A stretch of DNA of 64,000 nt from positions 19,003,839-19,067,838 of the forward strand of contig CM038465.1 of assembly GCA_021464415.1 (NCBI GenBank). Reading direction: 5' to 3'. The position numbers and the translations under genes were made by a program. Positions within the stretch are counted from its first letter, which is position 1; the number at the start of each line of letters is the position of its first letter. The notes under the pieces are model-generated. The model ran no database searches and was not told the DNA's origin. It saw nothing but the letters and a program-made list of their open reading frames with translations. This DNA comes from Lonicera japonica. Its lineage: Eukaryota; Streptophyta; Magnoliopsida; Dipsacales; Caprifoliaceae. Shown piece by piece: positions 37,021 to 47,212 of this stretch.

Positions 37021-37551
37021 TATTGTGCTAAGATACCGTTAGAACATGCCTTAGTATAAGCATAGGATCGACCGGACAATTATGCGTACAATAATTAAAG
37101 AAACAAACAAGTACCAATAATATTCAAAAATACGAAAAACAAGAGATTAAGGAAGAAAACAACCAACCAAGCACGCAAACAATTATGTGGTATCGGCAAA
37201 ACCACCACTAATCTACCGGGTGATTGCTATTATTAATGAAGATCAATTCCGAATACACGTGCAAAGCAAACCCTAGCCACCAATTAGAGCTCGAAATATT
37301 ATCTTTCAAATATACTTTCTAATACATCTAGTAAACAATACAATACAATACAACTCACTAAATAAAACTTATGACAAGGGTTCTATTTATAGGGTATAAA
37401 TCCTATAGGTCTAAGATTGCACAAAGCCAAAACCTACTAAAAGTTGGATAATACAAATCCAAATAAGAATTGGACATTACAAAGCCAATTAGGAATTAGA
37501 CAATACAAAACCAAATATGAATATGATTCCTATACAGAGCTAAATCTTGAA
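37021..37551 (-). repeat. 3' LTR of the outer copia
   Basis: The plus strand reads TATTGTGCTAAGATACCG at its start, a decayed TG end compared with TGTTGTGCTAAG in the other copy. It ends near CTATACAGAGC followed by a GAATTCTCCACCTTGGAGAC purine-tract region (minus-strand PPT). The exact inner border is uncertain by a few bases. Confidence 0.7.
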
Positions 37552-37870
37552 TTCTCCACCTTGGAGACGTTCTACAAGACCTCAATGCATTCCATCATGA
37601 TCAATTCATCGAATAAGGCCCTATCACCCCTCACCCCTGCCGATCCTTTAGGACCACCGTCCCCCGAGGGGAATCAACATCGAAGGACTTTGACCAACAT
37701 GGAGCAATACTCAAACTTGGCCAATGGGACAACCTTTGTCAACATATGTACTAGATTATCCTTAGTGCCTATCATAACCAGATTTACAATACCGTTTTCA
37801 ATAATTTCTCGGATTAAGTGATATCAAACATCAATATGTTTGCTTCTTCCATAATGAACTTGATTATTTG
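37552..37870 (-). pseudogene. Outer copia: end of RNase H and pol
   Basis: The minus strand encodes NNQVHYGRSKHIDV, then RYHLI-type sequence after a TGA, GIVNLVMIGTKDNLVHMLTK and FEYCSMLVKVLRC, the C-terminus of copia pol. The matching upstream half lies at 45752 onwards, beyond the nested element. ATTTG (37866-37870) is the left target duplication of that insertion. Confidence 0.8.
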
Positions 37871-40037
37871 TGTAGGTCGGAAAATACCCTAGAGGGGGGG
37901 GTGAATAGGGTTTTAAAAACGTAATGCGGAATTAAAACGTTTTTAAAATATTTAAGCAAAGTAATTTAGTTAAATAAGTTTATCAAGGAAAACAATCAAT
38001 TAAATAATCAATCCCAAGAATAAGCAATAATATAAGCAACTTCAATCAATTAATATAACAAATAAATAAAGAGATTGAGTAAGAAAGATTGAACCAATTG
38101 AAGTCAAGATTTTTTGTCCACACGGTTCGGCTTGGAAACCCCTACTCCGCGCTCGGTTAGTTCCCCGAGAATTTCCACTATAACCGATCTCCTTCGGGTG
38201 AAGATCAAACCTTTACAAGTGTAATTCTTCTCACTACACTCTTTACAAATATTGCTTGACCACAATATTCCCACAAGAATCCCTCTTGCTAACTATGAGA
38301 TTTACCTCTCACAATTTCACTCAACAAGAATTTACCTTCTTGTCTATCTTATGAGAGGGAAAATACCCTAGAGGGGGGGTGAATAGGGTTTTAAAAACGT
38401 AATGCGGAATTAAAACGTTTTTAAAATATTTAAGCAAAGTAATTTAGTTAAATAAGTTTATCAAGGAAAACAATCAATTAAATAATCAATCCCAAGAATA
38501 AGCAATAATATAAGCAACTTCAATCAATTAATATAACAAATAAATAAAGAGATTGAGTAAGAAAGATTGAACCAATTGAAGTCAAGATTTTTTGTCCACA
38601 CGGTTCGGCTTGGAAACCCCTACTCCGCACTCGGTTAGTTCCCCGAGAATTTCCACTATAACCGATCTCCTTCCGGGTGAAGATCAAACCTTTACAAGTG
38701 TAATTCTTCTCACTACACTCTTTACAATATTGCTTGACCACAATATTCCCACAAGAATCCCTCTTGCTAACTATGAGATTTACCTCTCACAATTTCACTC
38801 AACAAGAATTTACCTTCTTGTCTATCTTATGAGATTTACCTCTCATAAATTGTCTAATACAATTGTTTGGTGACTCACACCAATTAACAACTCTATCTAA
38901 GTGTGTATAAGATACAATATGAAGCTCACACTAGAGTTTGCTTGATTGATCAAATAGATAGCTCAAATGATGAATATAAATGATCAATAAAATAGCTTGA
39001 CTTTGGATAGATGAAAGATATATTTGTAGAAGTGTTCAAGCTTATAAAAATGTGTCTAGGAGGTCCAATATATAGTCCCAAAATAGATATAGCCGTTTGT
39101 AGTGGATTAATTAATTAATGGGTCAAAATTGCACATTTGTCAAAGTTCCAACAGCTAGTTTTGACAAAAACAATTCAAATTTGTTTTGTTAATTTCTCCC
39201 AATTTGACCGTTGGATCATGCTCAAATTTTAGTCAAAATTGCCAGGAGATGTTGTCTAACTACTGTAAAAATTTCAAAATGATCAGAATTCGGGAAGGCC
39301 TCCATTTTACCGTTAGATTAAAACTGGGCAAAAATTGAGCGAATTTTAAACGAAAAATAAAAATATTTTTCCAATTTAATAATTTAGTTCCAAATAAAAT
39401 TCTAATGATTTTTGAACCTCAAATATATGTTTCTAAGATACCCATTTTTATTATAACTTAAAATATGATCATTTAAAATTAATATGAATTTCTTTTGAAA
39501 CTCGGTTTTTGTAAAATGATGTTTTTCAAATAAATTCAATTTCAAGCTAGTTTGAATCAATCTTTAAAAGATGCATGAATATGTTTGAGCTATAGGAATT
39601 TGATCAATAAAGTATCTTTACATAAAATCTAAGTAAACACTCAATTACCGAATAGATGAGTCTTCGAATGCTTCAATTTGTTTCTTCAAATTGATTCTTC
39701 ACTTGAAGCTTTTCCTTGAAGCTTTTGCATATGATTCTTGATCTTTGTGCTTCATGGATTTGCATTGATAGCTTGTGGGTGATGAGATTGATCTTCTTGT
39801 CTTGTCCAACGCTTGTAGAAGAATGATCTGAATTCGGGTAGATCGGTTTTAGTCGAATGCTTCGTTGACTTGATCGGATATTGATTGAATGATCCTTGTC
39901 AAACTTCCTTTCAGGAATCATGCTATTCTTGATTTTCCAAATAAGAAATCTATAATCTTATATCAAGAACATGTTAAATTACACATGATTAATTTATTGT
40001 TATTATCAAAATAAGATTAAGACCTTCAAGGTCAACA
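37871..40037 (-). repeat. 3' LTR with an internal 477-bp tandem duplication
   Basis: It starts TGTAGGTCGG and ends AAGGTCAACA. Compared with the 1690-bp partner it is 2167 bp long because its first about 477 bp are repeated from 38354 (GGGAAAATACCC, lacking TGTAGGTC). The two copies differ at a few sites, for example CCGCGCTCGG versus CCGCACTCGG. Confidence 0.88.
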
Positions 40038-40700
40038 ATCTCCCCCTTTTTGATGATGACAATAAATTAATGTGTGTTTTCAATTACAAGCATAAATAGC
40101 ATATGAATAATTGAAATATGCTCCCCCTCAATTTATGCATAGATAAAATAAAAGATTATTAAAAGCATTACAAATATTTGAGATAGTTTTAAAAATTAAT
40201 AAAGGAATTTTGATCTCAAATAAGGTTTTCAAAAGAAGACAATTGTCAATGTTAAAGACATAAAACAATTAATGGTCTTACCAACATTAATTGTCACCAA
40301 CACACATTTTCTCCCCCTATGGCAACATCAAAAAGGGATCAAGGCCACGGAGAGAAAATGGTAACTCCAAGAGTGCTTCGTCTATGAGGCCAAGGTGTGT
40401 ATGCCTCTCCATCGTTTGCCATTTTTTTTTTTTTTTTTTTTTTTTTTAATGGCTCAATAAAATGTCAAAACACGAAATATAATATGCAAAAGAAAACAAG
40501 TATGGATATTAAAGACATAAAGCATTTAAAAGTCTTACCACAATATTTAAAGTCGGTATAAAAAATTTTACCATAGCAAAAAAAATCTTACCGCAGCAAA
40601 AAAAAAAAGAAAGAACTTACCTTTTACCGCAGTATCAACATTACGCACATTTTCTCCCCTTACGTCAACATCAAAGAGGGATCTAGACCGTGCTAGGGCG
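40038..40700 (-). other. Repeated polypurine tracts and 3' non-coding region
   Basis: The minus strand carries AAAAAGGGGGAGAT directly at the LTR (40038-40051), the purine tract for plus-strand priming. Further CTCCCC(CT) blocks occur at 40121, 40311 and 40653, the last two followed by similar GGCAACATCAAAAAGGG / GTCAACATCAAAGAGGG text, so the unit was duplicated. A 26-base T run lies at 40422-40447. Multiple purine tracts are a described trait of Sireviruses. The plus strand here would be the promoter region of the LBD ORF. Confidence 0.7.
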
Positions 40701-40861
40701 GTGGACTTTAGATGCACGCGGGGGGGCGCTGTATTTTTGACTTTTTAGGATGACAGTTTTTCATTTTCGGGATTCTTTTAATTGCTTTGCCTCTTGTCCC
40801 CTCATTCTTGTTGTCTTCCTCGAGATCCATTTTCTTCTTATAACTTTTATAGGAGGTACCC

Positions 40862-41641
40862 ATGAGTAAGAGAAAGCAAATCACAAGTATGTCGAATACC
40901 TTCCGTTGTACAGGTTCGTCTTGTGCTGCTTGTGCTTATAAACGCAAGAAATGTCATCCATGGTGTGAATATGCACAAATTTTTATGGATGTGATTAGTC
41001 GTCAAGATTATCGTACAATCTTCACCGTTTTGGGGGTAAATAGTGTTGCAAATATTTTAAAAGAAATTCCTCAATATCAATATCTTGAGACTCTCTATTC
41101 ATTTCTTTTTGAAGCTAAGGCGAGAGTCGAGAATCCTAGTAAAGGTTGTACTGCGCTCATTGTTTCTCTTGAACAAAAGGTACAAGAGTTACAATCACGG
41201 GTGACAGCGTTAGAGGCTTTGCAGTCACGAGTGACAACATTAGAGGCTCGATTAGGAGAGTCTTCTAGCGCTAACCAAAGCTTTTCTTTTGCTCATCCTA
41301 TAAGTTCTACAGGGCTCCTATCGTTAGCAAAAAATGTTGCACCTGGAATTCTTCCGACTACCGAAAATATTTTAGACCATAGTGCTTTTCTAACTAATGT
41401 GGGTTTGCCGGCATATCCGACTCTGTTAGATTACCAAGCTGCTTTAGAAGGCTATTCATCGCAATTTTCTCAAAGTGGTACTGTTGCGGAGGTTGCCGAG
41501 TCATCGAGTCCTGATTGGACAACTCTATTAGATATGGAGCATAATTTTGTTGATAATTCTTCTTCTAGTCTCGATGCTGTTTTGAATTTTGATTCTGATG
41601 ATCTTCAGATTATTTTCCCTTCTTCTTTGAATGATATATAA
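40862..41641 (+). CDS. LOB-domain (LBD/ASL) protein-like ORF inside a retrotransposon
   Basis: A complete 259-residue ORF with no intron. The start is ATG at 40862 (a second Met is 8 codons on). Residues about 20-36 contain CAACAYKRKKCHPWC, which fits the LOB C-block CX2CX6CX3C. A diverged GAS block follows (FTVLGVNSVANILKEIP) with an ENPSKGC segment in place of the usual DPVYGC. A leucine-zipper-like region (LEQKVQELQSRVTALEAL) is partly duplicated. The C-terminus is Ser-rich and acidic with LLDMEHNF and LDAVLNFDSDDL, resembling an activation domain. LBD proteins are plant DNA-binding regulators of organ development. It lies antisense to gag and convergent with it. Divergence from ordinary LBDs suggests long residence in the element. 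Expression is unknown. Confidence 0.8.
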   Translation: MSKRKQITSMSNTFRCTGSSCAACAYKRKKCHPWCEYAQIFMDVISRQDYRTIFTVLGVNSVANILKEIPQYQYLETLYSFLFEAKARVENPSKGCTALIVSLEQKVQELQSRVTALEALQSRVTTLEARLGESSSANQSFSFAHPISSTGLLSLAKNVAPGILPTTENILDHSAFLTNVGLPAYPTLLDYQAALEGYSSQFSQSGTVAEVAESSSPDWTTLLDMEHNFVDNSSSSLDAVLNFDSDDLQIIFPSSLNDI

Positions 41642-41689
41642 TAATTTTGGACTGCAAAAGTATTGTTAGTTTATAATAACATGCAAAAT

Positions 41690-42248
41690 GAAGACTTATG
41701 TTTGTTAACCAAGTTGACAAGCATCACAAATTTTATTTTTAACAAATTAAGTTTTTGGCAATCATTTAACTAATTCATTTTTAGATAACATGTGAATTAA
41801 ATCCATATTAGCATAACTTAATCTTCTATACCATAACCAAGAAACATCATTCAATACGGATAAACATTTAACATCTTGTTGAGACAAGTCATCAAGTTCA
41901 AGAGTATATACGTTATTAGATCTATAAGCAACAAACAAGATATAATTATCACTATTATTTTTAACAATGCAACATTCAGATTTAAAAATAATTTCATAAC
42001 CTTTATCACACAATTGAATAATATTAAGCAAATTATGTTTTAAACTATCAACTAGTAGAATATTATCAATATAAGAACATTTCTTATAAACTTTACCTAT
42101 ACCAGCCCTTGGCGTTGTCCCCAAAAGTCACATTCCCTCCTTTCTTGGGAATAAGACTTAAGAAGTTGTTCTTGTCTCCCGTCATGTGCTTTGAGCAATC
42201 ACTATCCAAGAACCACTTGGTTTTGCTTCCTTTGGCTTTCAAGCACAC
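41690..42248 (-). pseudogene. Nested copia: protease and integrase N-terminus remnant
   Basis: After the gag stop the minus frame continues with VCLKAKGSKTKWFLDSDC and KHMTGDK; the protease motif is DSD where the family has DSG. A small frameshift near 42105 follows FGDNAKG. Next come SYIDNILLVDSLKHNLLNI and the pre-integrase domain WLWYRRLSYANMDLIHMLSK. After a TGA, remnants of the integrase zinc finger KICDACQLG end near 41690. Integrase core, RT and RNase H are absent; the LBD region begins instead. Confidence 0.8.
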
Positions 42249-44000
42249 CTACACCATAACTTTAAGTAACTTCTCCTTTGGTACCCAAAATGTGTTGGGT
42301 CCCTTTGGGTTAGCAAACATAATGGTTCCTTTTGGAACCCAAGCAAGCTTCCTTTTAGGAAAACTTTTATTTCGATAAAAACAGTGATTCACATAATGAG
42401 TATTTCTTCCACAATATGAACAAAGATGAGTGGAATTATGTGGTGTGTATGTTTTAAAAAAAAATTTGTAATCCTTTTGGTTGTCAATTTGGTTATAGCC
42501 CAAACCGGCTTTGTCAAAAACACATCTTTGCATTCCTAATAATTTATCCAAGTTATCCTTTCCTTTGGTGAACTTGGCTAGACTATTAGTTAAGTCATCC
42601 ACTTGATCTTTCAATTTGACATTTTCTAATACAAGTGAGTTTGGAGTTTCTTTCTCTTTTCCTTTCTTCAAGGTTTTGTTTTCATTTTTCAAAAATACAT
42701 TTTCTTTCTCAAAGTTTTCACACTTGCTAGAAATAATCAAATTTTCCTTTTTGAGGCTTGCATACATTTTAGATAAATTTTTAAATTTTTTATGCAATTC
42801 CTCAAACATATCATATAATTCTTCATAGTCATTCTCATCATGTATATCATTATTAATAGAGGCATTATCATCACTAGATGAGTCATAAGAAGAGTGTACC
42901 TCATCGTCTCTTGCCATAAGGCAAAGATTTGCCGTTTCCTCGTCGCTAGAATCGGCATTAGATTCACCTTCTTCGGAATCACTCCAAGTACCTTTGAGGG
43001 TGTGTCGTACTTGCTTGAAGGCTTTATCTCTTTTGTCTCTTCTTTCCTTTCTTCTAACCGGGCAATTTGTTTTGAAATGCCCTGGTTCATGACAATGGAA
43101 ACACTTCTTTTCTTCCTCATTTTCAACTCTTGGTTGAATAGATCGATCATTGTTCCTTCTTGATGAAGAATCAAAGTTGTTTCCTTTTCCTTGAAACTTC
43201 TTCTTCTTAGCTAGAAATTTTATGAATTTTCTAGAAAGGAGAGTCATATCCTCATCTCCTACCATCAACTCATCATCATCTTCTAGTTGAGTTGCTTTGA
43301 GAGCTAGTGACTTTTTGGCTTTTGAATCACTTTCTTCTTCTCTCGCCAATTCCTTCTCATGGGTTTTAAGTGAACCCAAAAGCTCGTCCATGCTAAGTGT
43401 TTTAAGATTCTTTGCTTCTTGAATCGCCGTCACTTTTGGTTGCCATTTCCTTGGAAGAATCCTTAGAATTTTTCTTATTTTATCTTCATTAGAATAAACC
43501 TTTCCAAGAAGATCTAAATCATTAGTAATAATGGAAAATCTACTATACATGGAAGCAAGAGATTCATTAGGCTCCATTTTAAATAATTCATAATCATGAA
43601 CAAGCATATTTATGTTATCATCTTTAACTTGAGTGGTTCCTTCGTAGGTAACCTCAAGTTTGTCCCAAATTTCTTTAGCCGTTTTGCAACTAGAAATTTT
43701 GTTATATTCATCCATACTTAATGCACAATTTAAAGCATTTAAGGCTTTAGCATTATATTGAATTTTCTTAATATCATTTTCATCATACTCGGACATTTTC
43801 TTAGGAACAATTTTTCCACTATCATCCTTTTTGGTAATTTCATAGGGTCCTTCAACTACAACTCTCCATTGTTCAAAATCACTAGATTGTAAAAAAATAC
43901 TCATTCTATTTTTCCAATAGCTATAATTTTTACCATCAAATAGAGGTGGTCTATGGGTGGAGAGACCTTCGAAAAGACCGGTTCCTTGATATATAGACAT
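42249..44000 (-). CDS. Copia Gag polyprotein (Sirevirus type), open frame
   Basis: It starts at ATG (complement of 43998-44000), MSIYQGTGLF, 43 bases from the primer-binding site, and runs 583 codons to TAG. The UBN2/gag domain has PPLFDGKNYSYWKNRM, EIWDKLEVTYEGT and LVHDYELFKMEPNESL. A zinc knuckle CFHCHEPGHFKTNC follows, then an acidic linker, a long coiled coil (KKENLIISSKCENFEKENVF) and a second knuckle-like CSYCGRNTHYVNHC. Gag forms the particle that packages element RNA. The TAG at 42249 lies where related elements probably continue into pol, so it may be a mutation or a gag-pol boundary. The frame is otherwise uninterrupted. Confidence 0.85.
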   Translation of the reverse strand: MSIYQGTGLFEGLSTHRPPLFDGKNYSYWKNRMSIFLQSSDFEQWRVVVEGPYEITKKDDSGKIVPKKMSEYDENDIKKIQYNAKALNALNCALSMDEYNKISSCKTAKEIWDKLEVTYEGTTQVKDDNINMLVHDYELFKMEPNESLASMYSRFSIITNDLDLLGKVYSNEDKIRKILRILPRKWQPKVTAIQEAKNLKTLSMDELLGSLKTHEKELAREEESDSKAKKSLALKATQLEDDDELMVGDEDMTLLSRKFIKFLAKKKKFQGKGNNFDSSSRRNNDRSIQPRVENEEEKKCFHCHEPGHFKTNCPVRRKERRDKRDKAFKQVRHTLKGTWSDSEEGESNADSSDEETANLCLMARDDEVHSSYDSSSDDNASINNDIHDENDYEELYDMFEELHKKFKNLSKMYASLKKENLIISSKCENFEKENVFLKNENKTLKKGKEKETPNSLVLENVKLKDQVDDLTNSLAKFTKGKDNLDKLLGMQRCVFDKAGLGYNQIDNQKDYKFFFKTYTPHNSTHLCSYCGRNTHYVNHCFYRNKSFPKRKLAWVPKGTIMFANPKGPNTFWVPKEKLLKVMV

Positions 44001-44042
44001 GATCGTAAACTCTAAGATTGTTAAATCAAAATAAGAGTACAC

Positions 44043-44054
44043 CCTCTGATACCA
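44043..44054 (-). other. Primer-binding site of the nested copia
   Basis: TGGTATCAGAGG on the minus strand, two bases from the LTR end; initiator tRNA-Met type. Confidence 0.8.
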
Positions 44055-44056
44055 AT

Positions 44057-45746
44057 TGTAGGTCGGAAAATACCCTAGAGGGGGGGTGAATAGGGTTTTA
44101 AAAACGTAATGCGGAATTAAAACGTTTTTAAAATATTTAAGCAAAGTAATTTAGTTAAATAAGTTTATCAAGGAAAACAATCAATTAAATAATCAATCCC
44201 AAGAATAAGCAATAATATAAGCAACTTCAATCAATTAATATAACAAATAAATAAAGAGATTGAGTAAGAAAGATTGAACCAATTGAAGTCAAGATTTTTT
44301 GTCCACACGGTTCGGCTTGGAAACCCCTACTCCGCGCTCGGTTAGTTCCCCGAGAATTTCCACTATAACCGATCTCCTTCCGGGTGAAGATCAAACCTTT
44401 ACAAGTGTAATTCTTCTCACTACACTCTTTACAAATATTGCTTGACCACAATATTCCCACAAGAATCCCTCTTGCTAACTATGAGATTTACCTCTCACAA
44501 TTTCACTCAACAAGAATTTACCTTCTTGTCTATCTTATGAGATTTACCTCTCATAAATTGTCTAATACAATTGTTTGGTGACTCACACCAATTAACAACT
44601 CTATCTAAGTGTGTATAAGATACAATATGAAGCTCACACTAGAGTTTGCTTGATTGATCAAATAGATAGCTCAAATGATGAATATAAATGATCAATAAAA
44701 TAGCTTGACTTTGGATAGATGAAAGATATATTTGTAGAAGTGTTCAAGCTTATAAAAATGTGTCTAGGAGGTCCAATATATAGTCCCAAAATAGATATAG
44801 CCGTTTGTAGTGGATTAATTAATTAATGGGTCAAAATTGCACATTTGTCAAAGTTCCAACAGCTAGTTTTGACAAAAACAATTCAAATTTGTTTTGTTAA
44901 TTTCTCCCAATTTGACCGTTGGATCATGCTCAAATTTTAGTCAAAATTGCCAGGAGATGTTGTCTAACTACTGTAAAAATTTCAAAATGATCAGAATTCG
45001 GGAAGGCCTCCATTTTACCGTTAGATTAAAACTGGGCAAAAATTGAGCGAATTTTAAACGAAAAATAAAAATATTTTTCCAATTTAATAATTTAGTTCCA
45101 AATAAAATTCTAATGATTTTTGAACCTCAAATATATGTTTCTAAGATACCCATTTTTATTATAACTTAAAATATGATCATTTAAAATTAATATGAATTTC
45201 TTTTGAAACTCGGTTTTTGTAAAATGATGTTTTTCAAATAAATTCAATTTCAAGCTAGTTTGAATCAATCTTTAAAAGATGCATGAATATGTTTGAGCTA
45301 TAGGAATTTGATCAATAAAGTATCTTTACATAAAATCTAAGTAAACACTCAATTACCGAATAGATGAGTCTTCGAATGCTTCAATTTGTTTCTTCAAATT
45401 GATTCTTCACTTGAAGCTTTTCCCTTGAAGCTTTTGCATATGATTCTTGATCTTTGTGCTTCATGGATTTGCATTGATAGCTTGTGGGTGATGAGATTGA
45501 TCTTCTTGTCTTGTCCAACGCTTGTAGAAGAATGATCTGAATTCGGGTAGATCGGTTTTAGTCGAATGCTTCGTTGACTTGATCGGATATTGATTGAATG
45601 ATCCTTGTCAAACTTCCTTTCAGGAATCATGCTATTCTTGATTTTCCAAATAAGAAATCTATAATCTTATATCAAGAACATGTTAAATTACACATGATTA
45701 ATTTATTGTTATTATCAAAATAAGATTAAGACCTTCAAGGTCAACA
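44057..45746 (-). repeat. 5' LTR of the nested copia (1690 bp)
   Basis: TGTAGGTCGG...AAGGTCAACA, almost identical by eye to 38354-40037. It is followed by target duplication ATTTG and then the resumed outer-copia RNase H frame. Confidence 0.88.
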
Positions 45747-45751
45747 ATTTG

Positions 45752-47197
45752 CCAACTGAATTGCACTCTAACTGTCACAGTGCACCACCACTTTTTTCGG
45801 CTTCAAACCGAGATCACTAGATAAACTACAGAGCCAGATGGCCTCCTTGACAGCAATATATTCCGCCTCCATGGTAGATAACGCTACCACACTTTCAATC
45901 ATCAACTTCCAATTCAACGGACCGCTACCTAATGTAAACACATAACCCGTAGTTGATTTGCGCTTTTCTAAGTCGACGGCTTAGTCCAAATCCACAAAAC
46001 CCTCAATAGTTGACATTCCGAATTTTTCAAATATCAACCCCTTGTCCGTTGTACCCCGTATATATCGTGGAGCCCACTTAATGGCATGGCAATGCGATTT
46101 TTCAGGGTTCGCCATATACCTACTAACAATGCCCACTATTTAAGCAATATCCGGTCGAGTACATACCATGTCATACATCAATCTCTCAACCGTACTTGCA
46201 TAAGAAACTTAATCCATGTACTCTACCTCTGCCTTGGAGTTTGGAGCCATCGTTGCTGAGAGTTTGAAGTACGAAGCTAACGAGACACTCATTGACTTTA
46301 AGTATTCCATACCGAATCTAGCAATCACTTTCTCAAGATATTCCCTTTGTGTAAGACATAATTGTCTCCTCTTCCTATCTTGCACGATCTCCATCCCCAA
46401 AAAATTTCGCACTCCATCCAAGTCTTTCATCTCAAACTCCTTGCTTAAATGAGCTTTCAATATGTCGATCTCCACTAAGCTCCGAGAACCAATGAGCATA
46501 TCATCAACGTATAGGAGTGAATATATGAAATTGATAGATTCGAGCCTTTTAAAGTAAACATATTGATAAAATTCACTCAGATTAAACTTCTGCGCGATCA
46601 TGAACATGTCAAACGTCTTGTACCATTGACGGGGGGGACTGCTTCAATCCATACAACGACTTTCAAAGTTTGCACACACTATTTTTCTTACTAACAACTT
46701 TGAATCCCTTCGGTTGATAAATATAATCTTTTCCTCTAGGTCCATATGCAAGAACTTTGTTTTGACAACGAGTTGTTCAAGTTCGAGATCAAAATGCGCT
46801 ACCATAGCCAATAATGCCTGGATCAAGGTGTGCTTCACAATCGGAGAGAACACTTCATTATAATCCACCCCTTTCTTTTGCACATAACCTTTGGTTACCA
46901 ACCTTGCCTTGAAACAAACACCGAACCCTAGAGCCTCGTCTTTCTTAGTGAAAACTCACTTGCACCCAATATACTTCTTCCCCTTTAACAAATTGCATAG
47001 TTCACAAGTTTGATTTTTTCGGAGAGATTCCATCTCATCCCCGATAGCCGCTTTCCAATTTGCACTATCGCTATCGCTAGAATCCATAGCTTCCCGATAC
47101 AAAGTCAGCTAATCCTCGTAACCTATTATATAATGCATACGCCACCATATCTTCATACCCATATCAAACCGGTGCACGTCGAGCCCCAAGTTCCCTT
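45752..47197 (-). pseudogene. Outer copia: reverse transcriptase and RNase H
   Basis: Minus-strand blocks are MESLRKNQTCEL and KGKKYIGCKWVF-type text near 46960-47050, VTKGYVQKKGVDYNEVFSPI (46644-46901), the catalytic box YLLYVDDMLIGS-like at 46500, EFEMKDLDGVRNFLGMEI, and RNase H text with MEAEYIAVKEAIWLC near 45840-45880. TAG interrupts the segment that reads CDS-stop-SAIQLAN before the insertion point. Frames change near 46620 and 46205. The YVDD active-site residues remain. Gag through integrase is missing upstream. Confidence 0.8.
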
Positions 47198-47209
47198 CCT
47201 CTGATACCG
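47198..47209 (-). other. Primer-binding site of the outer copia
   Basis: The minus strand reads CGGTATCAGAGG; one T of the tRNA-iMet-type site has changed to C. It lies three bases from the LTR. Confidence 0.6.
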
Positions 47210-47212
47210 AAT

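Larger units (their letters stand above)
37871..45746 (-). mobile_element. Sirevirus-like copia element carrying an antisense LBD gene
   Basis: The LTRs at 37871-40037 and 44057-45746 are nearly identical over about 1.69 kb, flanked by perfect ATTTG duplications (37866-37870, 45747-45751), so insertion was recent. The primer-binding site TGGTATCAGAGG lies at 44043-44054 and a purine tract at the other LTR, so the sense is minus. It contains a full-length gag-type ORF with coiled coil and two zinc knuckles, then only protease and integrase zinc-finger remnants. Pol is otherwise replaced by a plus-strand LBD-like ORF. Multiple purine-tract copies and the gag type suggest the Sirevirus branch. 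The element cannot be autonomous. Confidence 0.88.

Noticed and set aside
42616..43163. Plus-strand Phe/Ser-rich ORFs opposite gag
   Set aside because: They are complements of the Lys/Glu-rich coiled-coil and zinc-knuckle regions of gag.
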